The translations under genes and the position numbers were made by a program. A DNA stretch of 64,000 nucleotides from Urechis unicinctus (taxonomy: Eukaryota > Annelida > Polychaeta > Xenopneusta > Urechidae): NCBI GenBank assembly GCA_034190875.2, contig CM067351.1, forward strand, positions 3,600,655 through 3,664,654, in the 5' to 3' direction. The notes beneath the pieces were generated by a model. It had not been told where the DNA came from and ran no database searches. It was given only the letters and a program-made list of their open reading frames with translations. Shown piece by piece: positions 25,848 to 37,500 of the stretch (position 1 is its first letter; every line of letters starts with the position of its first letter).

Positions 25848-26692
25848 ACTGCTGCATTGGCTATGAGGACAAAGCCAGTATGTGGCAGATTAGACACAGG
25901 GACACATAATACAGAACATTGGTAGCATGTGTATGAATATTGCCAAATGTGATTCATTTAGTGCATCAATATATCATTCATCAAGTAAAAAGAAGAGAGC
26001 TTTAGGGTGAAACCAATCATGCTGATGGATAATCACAAGAGCTCATTTAAGGAGGTTATAACAAATATGGGGTACAATCATTACCCCCCCCCCCCAACCA
26101 GGTGATTAATCTGTATGAGATTGTATGGATTGGTATTTAACATCACGTGAAAGTGTGCAATATGCAAGTACTTAGCCTCTTGGCTAGGCTACACTTTCCA
26201 CATTGGAAAGAATGTGGTTTGCAGTTGCAATCGTGACAATCGGGTTGGGTTGTGTCCTACATTTGAAGTTACAATTTGACAAACCAATGACCCCTACCAA
26301 TAACCTATTCCACTTCATATCTCTCACAGTTAGAGAAGCCTTGGATCCAGGATGGCAGCAGTCATATCGTAATTACACGTTCATTATCTGGTCCATGTTT
26401 GGTATGGCACTTAACTGCCCACCATTCCACGTCAAGGAAACAATTTCATAAATAGTATCAGCCTCGATGTCAGCTACACCCGGAGCCGATGAAACTGTTG
26501 CAGTCATCAGTGGTAATAGTCATGCAGGGCAATTGTGGGTCTAGGGAGACGTTACTGCATACCACAGACATCACTCAAACACCAGACATGCTTATAGTCA
26601 ATAGAAAATTCAATACATGATGTTTTACTACTATTAGATATAGGTAAAATGGGTTAATACAATCAGTCTGTTAGTGTTAAGTGCCAATTGAG

Positions 26693-27880
26693 TCTAGCCC
26701 AATAGACCAACGTCAGGTTTTATCACCTTGTTGGTCTATCAGAACACCTATTTTGTTGTTGATTCTGATACATCCACACCGAACACAGCACTTTTTAAAC
26801 ACAAAATATGCATGTTCAATTGAGGCTGAAATTTCAAGTTGGGTCAGGACAATTTTAAAATTGACCGGATTTCAAGTTGGGTCGTGACACGGCCACTAGC
26901 AATCACTGCTGCACAAATATCACACCAAATCACAAAGAAAACAACAACAAATTGGGGAAAAGGCGAAAGGAACTATCAGCTAGTTTTTGCCGCCTTATTT
27001 ACATCAGAAAATTCTGGGGCTATCTGGGATACCGTCCTCCACGCTTGTATTTCCGAAGAAAGTATCACCGGTAAACTTGGAAAGTTATCGAAAATATATT
27101 TTTCCGCAGACGACATGAATGGAGCTTATCGGTCATCTGGGTTTTTCATGGCTCCCAAAATGCATTGCGCGCTAAGAGGCCGTAGTAACGGTGAATACAT
27201 GCGTCTGGTGATATGCTGATTTCCAATGTTTTCAATCAAACTGAGTGAATAATAACTTTCGTTGACGCTGGAGCCACAACGTATGTTGTCCAATATTATA
27301 TAAGATGGATGATTGACCAGTTGTTTTTTCTTCATCCTCGCATCGACCTCTGTCACTTTAGCTGATGGTGTATTTTGTAGCTCTGTAGCCCATAATTAAC
27401 AATAAAAGTATCAATTAATCAATACGCACACAGTATTAAGTTTCGTCAAGACGTACAGCATTGCAAATTTTCTCTCTATGACAGAATTCTTTATCTGCAT
27501 CTCTTTAATATCCCTTCCAGTCGTCATATAAGTGATAAATAAAGTGATTTAATGATGGAAAATCAAGTAAACCATCACATCGCATATATTCATAATGCTT
27601 GACAGGTGGTTGTTTTCACCAAAGGTTCGTCGCTACGGGGTTAATTCCAGCGGACTGTAGATTCCTTGATAAGCTACATATGAAACATTATCTTGAACTG
27701 AACTAAATAATAAATTTCGAAAATGATCGCCTGAAACTCGTCAAAACATGCATATTCCGTGAAAAAGAGTTTTGTAAGCATGTACCGAATCGTCCACAAA
27801 ATTGGTGGTTTTACTGTTGAACCGACATGGTGATAAAACCTGACGTTAGTCTACTCAGACTACTGGACTAGAAAGAACTA
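26693..27880. mobile_element. Putative non-autonomous DNA element with inverted ends (about 1.2 kb)
   Basis: AACGTCAGGTTTTATCACC at 26709-26727 recurs inverted at 27829-27847. The homology extends on the outer side (CTAGCCCAATAGACC versus CTAGTCCAGTAGTCTGAGTAGACT read inwards). The 1.1 kb between has no transposase I can recognise. An internal open frame at 26839-27219 is unlike any family I know. No clear target-site duplication was found, so this could also be a foldback pair of unrelated origin. Confidence 0.45.
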
Positions 27881-28431
27881 ATTAAGTCGTATCTGAGCGT
27901 CTACTTGTTGCAGTTTAAAATTCCTTACAAACAAATAGATATCGAAACTTATAGCACGTGTATATCGCTTCATAAACTTACTTAGTTTTTCCAAGAATTA
28001 TTTCGGACTCAAAAGGCAAAAATGATTTCCATCTCGTATTATTCGGCTACGAGTTTTTCTACTGATCTGGAGACTAGACCAGTAAACAGGTAAACCGCGG
28101 TTTGTCTCAAGTTTTCTCGAAAAGAAGATGCGCTGCACGTTTGACAATTAATTAGGCGAAGAAGTCTGTGTTAGCTGTGTGAGTTACGATCGAAGTTTTT
28201 CTCAATTACGTCTGCTTGTCAGTGGGTGATGTGGGAGAAAACGGTTTCACTACCTTAACTGGTTGCTGGTCTCACTTGAATTCGATAAGTGATGAGGTTA
28301 TATATCGTCTTTACTGTCTCAACGCATTACTTCGGTCGGCACCGAGGAGTATCACTTATGATATGGATAGCCATTTATTAGAATAATAGAAAACGTTTCC
28401 TGTCGAGGACACAGGGGCTTGGTTCCCGATG

Positions 28432-28768
28432 CCAAGCTTCCGAGCGCCTAGCCGCTATCTATATATAACAATAAGATATGAAACCAAGGATCCTACATCC
28501 CGTTAATTGATCATTCAGCTTCGATGATCGACTTTCAAACGTATTGCAGAGCAAGAATGGAAGTCTACCATTAACAAGCATGCAGATTAGTCATGGCCGC
28601 AATGTCATTCGATGGGGTCACTCCCTAACCCAATAAAATAATGCCAGTTGTGTGAACTGGTGAAAGACATAGATTCTGGGTGTGAATGAGGCCAGTTGGA
28701 GGCAGAGGCACCGGTCATTTGCATACCTTGTAGTATATATAGATAGCGGCTCGGCTCATGGAAGCAGC
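28432..28768. repeat. Imperfect inverted repeat pair
   Basis: The left arm GCCGCTATCTATATATA (about 28450-28466) is inverted in TATATATAGATAGCGGC (about 28733-28749). A diverged outer part is also shared (GCTTCC.GAGC versus GCTC..GGAAGC). The pair encloses about 270 bp and lies in the presumed ACP1 upstream region. Confidence 0.5.
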
Positions 28769-29116
28769 TCGGTGCTTCAAAGCCTGCGGTCAAGGGTACA
28801 CATGTCTAAATTGTGATTGACTACAAGAATAAGGTCAAATTTACTCAACAACACTACTCATGATATTGCTATAAAACTTATGCCAACTCAAATTGAAATA
28901 TTGCTATGATAAGCAAAAACTCTTTTCCTTCATTGCTCATCTCTACACAGATAATCACTGATGGACTCAATAAACATGTAAAAACATATGCATATGCAGC
29001 AGGTATTGTAACTGAGGCTTCAATGGCATTGCAGAGTTTACTCACACTATATGTTATTAATCTGTTATTCTAATGTATGTGTGTGTGGACAGTAACAAAG
29101 TATATTGTTCTGCACA

Positions 29117-30449
29117 ATGGCTGGTCAGAAGAAGTCTGTGTTGTTCATCTGTTTAGGTTTGTCATTGAATGTAAACAAACATTTGTAATGGATTTGACTT
29201 TCTTAAATAATATTTGAAAACTTGTTTTCCATAGAAAGTAGTTTAATTTATAGTGTTCATTTAGGTAATATATGTAGTTTTCTATTGCAATCTTGTTCTG
29301 TCAACTAGTTCAATTGTATTAGGAGTAAAAATTTATGGGGAAAAATAGTGTATGAAAATTGCTACTCATTTGCATTTGCACAATTACAGGCAACATATGC
29401 AGATCTCCCATAGCAGAGGCTGTTTTCCAAAAAATGGTCACAGACAAAGGCTTAGAAGATAAGGTATATTATGTCTTCATTTCATAAGGCACCATGTACA
29501 ACTAAATTGGTCATTCAACTTTGAGTTCTGAAATCAATATATTTAAATAAGTTATTATTAGATGTACTGGGATATTCCATTGAATTATTCTACAGCCTAG
29601 GAGTCACACTTAAATATTTCAATCATTTCTTTTAGTGGCACATAGACAGTGCAGCCACTGCGGAGTACCACATTGGTAAACGTCCCGACAGCAGAGCTCT
29701 GAGTTGTCTTGAAAGGCATAATGTTTCAACTAACCACAGATGTAGATTGGTTGGTAATCCATAATGATGTATCCAAATGAACATTTTGTGTTTTTATGGT
29801 ACTTAATTGTTTTTACAATTAAATTCATTCCTTAATGTATGTGTTTGTGTGGTGTGTTGTTTAAGCTAAGGAAAAGTGATTTCAATGAATTCGATGTCAT
29901 TTTCGGAATGGATGACGACAATATGGAGTCAGTACAGGACATTTTTCCTCCTTGATTTGGTGGCAGAAAGTTATGATTATACCATCTATCTAATTATAAT
30001 TCTATTATTTTTCAATTGTCATCACCTAACAATTCAGCTTATTTTCTATTCTTTACTTTGCTTAGTGACATGAAGCATATGGCACCCCATGGTTCAACAG
30101 CCCTTCTGAAAAAACTTGGTGAATATGATCCTAAAAAGCAACTTATCATTGAAGATCCATATTATGTAAGTCTGATTGTACACCATGTATTTTTTTTCTG
30201 CATCCATTTGATAATGTATTGTCATTCATGTAATATATTTTGCAGCCATTTCATAATCATATTAAAACAGTTATAGCTTATTATTGCCTGAGATCAATAT
30301 ACATATATTTATTCATAGAAAGGTCATTTTTTGTTGATTTATGTGATATGCCTTCTGCTTTACCTTAGGGAGGTGACGATGGCTTTGAGACAGTCTACCA
30401 GCAGTGTGTGCGCTGTTGTAAAGGCTACCTTGAAGCCAACTCTTTTTAA
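29117..30449 (+). CDS. ACP1: Low-molecular-weight protein tyrosine phosphatase, 6 exons
   Basis: Cytosolic phosphatase that hydrolyses phosphotyrosine through a cysteinyl-phosphate intermediate. Exons: 29117-29156, 29390-29463, 29636-29749, 29866-29927, 30066-30165, 30369-30449, all in phase, 156 residues (the family is usually about 157). The P-loop C-x5-R-S is split by intron 1 and reads CLGNICRS (Cys12 nucleophile, Arg18). The general acid Asp lies in IIEDPYYGG (Asp127), with the two adjacent tyrosines typical of the family, and the C-terminal [12 protein letters not shown] signature is intact. Exon 3 uses the donor GTTGGT, chosen because it keeps alignment length and phase. The start codon follows CACAATGG, a reasonable Kozak context. 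Confidence 0.97.
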
Positions 30450-30648
30450 AGTTTCAACATCATGCTAATTTCACTAATTCTTTATGGAACACAAAGCTCA
30501 AGACTTTAACATCTGTTCCCCAATTTTATTTTGTGTTGAAGGTATCTAAGTATAAGGTATAGGACTATCAAATACAAATAGATATGTTGTGTAATTGTGT
30601 GACTTGAATTTGATTGATCACAAAGGTAATTATACTATGTTCAAATGT

Positions 30649-30869
30649 AATAAAATTTGTTAAAGGCTGAAAAATGCATTGAAGATGTGATAATTATGCA
30701 AGCAAGCATATTGATTTCCCTCCTTCATGCAAGTCAAATTTATGATGCGTTCATTTTGATGTTATCGAAATTGTTATTATTTGAGTACTCCTTGTCAAGA
30801 ATAATGTATATCACTTTCAGTTGCAATAGATACTTTTTGGGCCTTATGACGCAAATGTACAATGAATAA
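30649..30869 (+). terminator. Candidate poly(A) signals of ACP1
   Basis: AATAAA at 30649-30654 and again near 30863, 200 and 415 bases after the ACP1 stop codon. Either could end the transcript. Confidence 0.45.
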
Positions 30870-31409
30870 ACTCTGGAGCGCTTTATGAATTATGTGATAG
30901 TGCAACCTTTCCGTTTTCCCATCCCCTCATCTGCACATATACTAGCTCCGGTGTAACGGTAACATGAATTTATACGCAGACGTCTTGTAGGGCTACACAT
31001 ATACTTGCATCTTCCATTGTTCCGTATGCAGCTGATCTGGAACAATGATTTCTCGTGCAATAAAAGTTAGGTTATATAACTGAAATGGTACGACTTGATG
31101 ACTTGGACAATCAAGTCCAATGATTGTCCGAGAGAGAGTGTAGGCTTTAAACATCAACACATGTGTTATATGGCGCTTCCCAATGATTGTCCGACTGGAG
31201 ATAATTTCGTACTTCTGCAAATGCAAATAAGCCATGGAGGAATATTTTTAACCCGACGAACAAACAAATTGTATGCTTCAATTAAGTCTAGTCGCCTGTC
31301 ACTTGCTCGATCATGGCTAAAGACGGAAACAAACATGCTTCAGAAACATCGACTCACACTCGGCGAGAAAGAAGTAAACCGCCTACCATATTGCTTCAGG
31401 AGCATGTGC

Positions 31410-31463
31410 CCTTATTTGGACATTCTACCTGACAAGTGCGTCTGCGCCAACTTCGTATATAAA
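31410..31463 (+). promoter_or_regulatory. CArG box and TATA box upstream of WDR1
   Basis: CCTTATTTGG at 31410-31419 is a perfect CArG box (CC, six A/T, GG), the SRF binding site. TATATAAA at 31456-31463 is a good TATA box, 67 bases before the WDR1 start codon at 31530, so transcription would start near 31490. SRF with MRTF cofactors drives many actin-cytoskeleton genes, and WDR1 is an actin-turnover factor, so the pairing makes sense. Function here is inferred. Confidence 0.6.
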
Positions 31464-31529
31464 CACTTCCTGTTGTAAGCCAATAGGATTTTGGTCACCG
31501 GCAAAGGATTCTTGACAGTATCAGTGAAA

Positions 31530-34500
31530 ATGGAGCCTGAATTAAGTGAGTGTTTTTCACTATCTGTCGAATAAGTGTCCACTTACATCAATGGAAATTA
31601 TTAAGAAGGAGTCATTTGCTGAAAATAGCACAGTTTTATAACTTGTCGAGGTGGATTATTTTCGAATGGGAGGTGTTTTTGACACGGTTCCGTGTTGTTG
31701 TGTCGGCCCTGCCTCCCACCACTCACCAGCCCACCTGTCATCACCGCCCAGTATCGGGCTGTCACCACTTGTCGCTGCTGACCGGTGACGGTGTAACAGC
31801 TGCCATTCGTATAAATGTTACCACACAGGCTCTACCCGTCGATTTTAACGAAATGGTTGTGTTGTAATTATGTTCTTCAGTTTACTCCTGAACGGCTGAA
31901 GGCCGAAGGAACCGATTGTCAGATTATGGCCCTTTACTAAGTTAAGGCAATATAGCTTGTATCATAAAGCCTAAAGGCTATGTTTGGTATGTTTGTTTAT
32001 CTTGATATAAATTACAAAATCTTATGTAAAAAGATTATTGCATTAAAATTATTTATACACCAGTTGGTAAATGTTAAGTATCTTTAAAATTTCTGTACAG
32101 CTTTTTGAAAACAGGTTTCCAAAAATATTAAATGGTGCAAATCCACCCCTTGTAAATGGAAGATATTCGTGGCTTCATTCCTTCGTTGGTCATAGCAGAT
32201 ACCAGTTGAGGTCATATTGGCCCTTTATATTTATTTTGTGTTTGTTGCGCCATCAGACTCGCAGATTGACAAATAGGTTGTACAACAGTCCTCCTAAACA
32301 CAACGTGTTGGCTCACGCGCTCCATCATCATAGCCCGGTAAAAATGCGCCCTTGTCACAATGCGCATATTCGGTGTTAAATCAATAGTGAGTTAAAAATA
32401 CTCATGTCCTGCAACAAGTTCGACCTTACATCACTATCATGACGCTAGCTAGTTATCGAGACAATGCATACTGCGACACGTAACAAGCACATGGATTTGC
32501 ATTGGCCTGCCGGCCGCTCTCTTGTATGTATACATAGAATGTAGCGGCTGGCTGGCCAATGTAAATCCCTGTGGTAACAAGTTCCTCTGTTTTCGATTCA
32601 TCGGGTACTAATAGAAATTAGAATAAAGCAACTTGCGGTTAAACCGTACATGACTGAGTCTTAATTATTAGCAGTCAAAGAACTTCACCACACACGAAAC
32701 TTGCGTACGGATCAGTGCTGTACGGTTACTGATTATTCTGTCTTACACGCTTGGCTGCACATCTAAAGACGCTGAAACCTCGGTCTTCAAGGCTTCAGTG
32801 TTTGCTCGAGATAACATTCACGATCGGCGAAGTAATTTACATGTCCGATCGGACAAGTACTTGGGACTTTTCACTTGTCCCATAAGCAGAACCACCTGTC
32901 GCGGGCAAGCGGACAACCGTTAGTGTCTAGCCCTGACCACATTGGACACTCATCTGAATATTGTAAATAGCAGAACCACATGTGACGACTTCCTTGTAGT
33001 AGTAAACAGTGATGTCAGATGGGAAGTTTCTTTGTCCATTTGATATGCTGCTGTAAGCTTAATTCACAGCTGTGTTAGACCTCAGCCAGCCTTAAGTTAG
33101 CAGGCCTTTTCATTCTGATACAGTACAATGTGACAACTGAAAATAATATCCAGTACTATTTATTTAAAACAAGGCACACCTGAACTCCCTTTGTCGGACT
33201 CAGTTTGACTATGTAGAATATTGCATGTGCAGCAGCACATAAAATGTCCATCATTTGCTTGCTAAAAGCCTCAAAATGTTTAGGCACATATTGAGTTGAG
33301 GCCCTGTAGCTTCTTAAGGTTCCAAAGACATACATTGCTTCTTCATTATATATACTTGATATTGTAAATATATTGTTTCCTACTATTGAGGAATAAAATG
33401 CATCAATGTTTATTGGCTGTCATCCTTTTGCCTGCCCAATTGATTTGTTCATCTCTGTATCCAAAATGGATTTTTCAAGGATACGAAATGGAAAATTCTC
33501 AATCCGAACCAAATATTTATTGGCAGAAATACTATAATAACTGCCTTTTAGTATGTGCTAGGCATGGGTGCAGGGGATGGGGACAATTTGAGTAGCATAC
33601 TTAACATTCTCATTATTTATCATCTGCCTCATTTTGATGTCTATCCTCATGGTGATGTACAACAGCAATTTATTTGCACTGTCCCATCTTACCATCTAAA
33701 TTTTGTTCCAGAGGGTGTGTTTGCAACTCTGCCCAGAACAAGCCGAGGATTACCCACTGTCCTGGGAGGTGATCCAAAGGGGAAGAAGTTCCTGTACACC
33801 AACAAACAGAGCGTGATTATTAGGGATATTGCTGTAAGTAGACTCAATTATCAGGGCTATACTGGGAACTGACAATGACCTAGTGGTAAAAGATGTTGGC
33901 AAGTGTCTGGGAGATCATTCAAAGTGATGAACGAATTATATTATTTACGGGCTGACAAGATAGGCTGATATCCCTTAAAGCCCATCGCTCACTCCTTCCA
34001 TTTGTTATCATGGAATGCTGAGCAAACATCATATAACTTTGCTCCAATATCCATCTGTTTGTAAACTTTGGTGGAACATTTTTGTTAAGCTCGCTACCAT
34101 CCCCAAATTACACATGGACCCTCCATGTTGGCTCGTTGAAAACCCAAAATCAAACCTGAATGACCTTTGAGTTATTTAAGAAAAACTTGTTAAATAATCT
34201 CTCATACTCTGAATAATTTTTGATGGCATGTGTTCTTATAAAGGAAGCTAGCTGCCCCTAATTGCACATGGACCCCTCTGATGTTGCTGGCTTCAAGGCC
34301 TCTTGCTCTCTTGTTCAACTAAGCTATTGTGTATTGTTATATGAACACACCCTTATTTCTTATCTAAAATGGTTATACAGGTTGAGAATCCCTTATCCAG
34401 AATCCATAAATCCAGAAACTACTCATACTTTGTGTACCCAATGGAGAATAATTATGGAGAATAATTATTTGTAGCACGTTTTCATACGAAGTAAGCTAGC

Positions 34501-37500
34501 CGGCCCAGATCAAACATGGACCCTTTGATGTAGCCGGCTTTTTGTCGTCTGAAAATTAGCACATTATGACCTTTAACCCCTTTTTAGCTGTTCAGTAAAT
34601 CATATCATGTACCTTCACTCCAGCGTCCACTGTACATTATGATTTTATCTTGTCTTTGAAAATCATGTCAAGAGTAGCTGAGCTTCAAGGCCTATTTGTT
34701 TCTTGTTGAACTAAGCTATTGTGTATTGTTGCATGAGCGAACCCTTATTTCTTATCTAAAATGGTAATACAGGTTGAGAATACCTCATACGAAATTCATA
34801 AATCCAGCAACCTCAGAAATAAGCATTTTTCCCCGAGGCCGACATGACGTCAGGTTATGATCATTCACATGCAAGCTTCTATATTTGCAGTAATTATTTT
34901 TCATTTGTTTGGGCTACTTAAAGCAACTTCTGCCTGAAAGCCCAAGCCTTGCAGTCGTTTATACAGTTGACATACTGATCTGAGTCTTAAGTCTGTATAC
35001 CACAATGAGATTTTGATCCACATGCAGTCATGTCTTTTTGTCTTTTCATTTGATTCCCTTCCCTGAAATAACCTTAAAGCTTGATAGTAGCTGTAAGCGC
35101 ACCTTCCTTTATTGAAATGTTTCAATTTCCATCTGTGAGTCTCTGTGTAAACATGGTGAAAGTGGACAAGTATTTGTTTAACAAACCCTCTATTATCCCT
35201 AATGATTGCATGACATGTTCAGAATCCTCAAGCTTTAGCATTATACGGGTGTATAACATGAACGAAGAACACCCTCAGCTTCATGAGCTCTGGATAAGGC
35301 ATCTCATCAGTGACATCATCGCGTGACTTAATGTGTTTCAGAATCCATCAATTGCAGAAGTTGTGACCCTGCATGCAGCGAACACCACAGTTGCTAAATA
35401 TTCCCCGAGTGGATTTTACATTGCCTCTGCTGGTCAGTAGTCTTAGTGTCAGCTAGTTGTAGCTCAAAGAGTTTTCTGGACTGCAATAGCCAAATAAAAT
35501 TCCAATGTGTCTCATTGAATCCAGGTTTTATTGAGTGAATCTGCTATTGAGGTGGGCTTCTGTATCTAATATGGAAAACAAAGTGACAAATTCAATTTGT
35601 TCTAATTATGAATCTGACTTACATACGTATAATTGGGTAACTAAGTGGCAATGTCTGTGTTGAATCCTAAACTGCCAACAGACTCTGTGATGAAAAAGTT
35701 GCCTTACTCGATAGATCACTAGTGAACGGATTCATTAGCGCTATTCGATAGATCAATAGTGAACGGATTCATCAGCGCTATTCGATAGATCACTAGTGAA
35801 CGGATTCATTAGCGCTATTCGATAGATCACTAGTGAACGGATTCATTAGCGCTATTCGATAGATCACTAGTGAACGGATTCATTAGCGCTATTCGATAGA
35901 TCACTAGTGAACCGATTCACTAATGCTACTGCTCTGGTCAAATGGAAACTTCACATCACCCATGAATCATGTTACAGATGTGTCAGGCAAAATCAAGATA
36001 TGGGACACAATAAGTACTGATCACATTCAGAAGGCCGAGTACCAGCCTATTTCTGGAACGATTAAGGACATTGCTTGGACTGAAGACAGCAAGAGAATAG
36101 CCGTTCAGAAGGCCGAGTACCAGCCTATTTCTGGAACGATAAAGGACATTGCTTGGACTGAAGACAGCAAGAGAATAGCCGTGGTGGGAGAGGGTCGCGA
36201 AAAGTGAGTACCGGAGAGGTCTCCTCATCGCCAAATTGCACACTGCTTATTACTTATGGAAATTTGAGTTGGAAAATGTGTTATCTGATTGTAGCTTTGA
36301 CTTTTTAAACGGGATTGCTTTTGTGGTGTTGGTTTGGCTTCTTAAACAGGATTGCTTTTGTGGTGTAGGTTTGGTCACGTGTTTGCGGCAGACACTGGAG
36401 CATCAGTTGGTGAAATTATGGGTCATTCTAAATGCATCAACTCCTGTGATTTCAAAATGCAGAGACCTTATAGACTCGCTACTGCTGGTGAAGATTGTCT
36501 TGTTGGGTTTTTCGAGGGGCCACCCTTTAAGTTAAAAACTACCAAAAGTGTAAGTGTTTATATGTATCATTAATTGCTTTTTGCAATGGTGCTTAAGGTG
36601 TCATGTTGATCCTCTTTTACCCTATTTTGAAAAATAATCTTTTAGTTAAAGGGTCTTTTTCTATGGGTCCACTCCGTCACACACCATGTGCTTCATTTAA
36701 CTTGAAGAAGCTTTTATCATCTTTAATATTTCACTATGCATGCAATCATCTGATTGAATTGCAGGACCATCAACGTTTTGTCAATTCATTACGTTATGCA
36801 CCAGACGGATCTGTGTTCATTTCTGGAGGGGCTGATGGCAAGGTACCTTTTGTCATGTTAATATGTTCTGTGATCTTTGAAATATGAATAAGATGCTTGC
36901 ATGATACACTGCCTTTATTTAAACCAATGGTCAATTTTTTAGGCATTTATCTATGATGGCAAGACTGGTGAACTCCAAGCCGAGCTTGGAGCACCTGCTC
37001 ACAAAGGGGGGATCTATGGTGTGAGTTCTCTTATGTTGTATCCTATTCTCAATCTTTTTGTATAAATTATGTATTCCATAATTCCATTTATGCATGTATT
37101 TCATCTCATTCCAGCTGAGCTTCAGTGCTGACAGTAAGAAGTTGCTCACCGTGTCTGGAGAGAAGATGGCCAAGATTTGGGATTTGTCCACAGCTTCAGT
37201 TGTGCAGTAAGTTGGACAAAACATGATTGAAATGATGATAAAAAGACAACAGGGATTTGATCATCATTCAATATCTATTGTACTCGTATGATAGAATACT
37301 GTTCCAAACCTCATTGAATAACATCCAATATTGTCACATCTACCAATATAACAACAAATGAAGTCACGAGGATATCATCCACTGCTTCCACCAGTATTCC
37401 AAAGACTGATTTCCCTAACACCCAATGCTTCCACCAGTATTCCAAAGACTGATTTTCCCCAGCATAACACCCACTGTCTACCAGTATTCCAAAGACTGAT

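Larger units (their letters stand above)
25900..29110. other. Intergenic region between CCNJ and ACP1
   Basis: This is the divergent gap between CCNJ (minus) and ACP1 (plus). It contains a C homopolymer near 26083, a segment bounded by inverted repeats (26690-27880) and a second inverted-repeat pair (28430/28770). I see no exon I would defend. The promoters of both genes must lie here. Confidence 0.6.

Noticed and set aside
26839..27219. 126-aa open frame between the inverted arms
   Set aside because: No transposase motif or other recognised similarity; not enough to call a gene.
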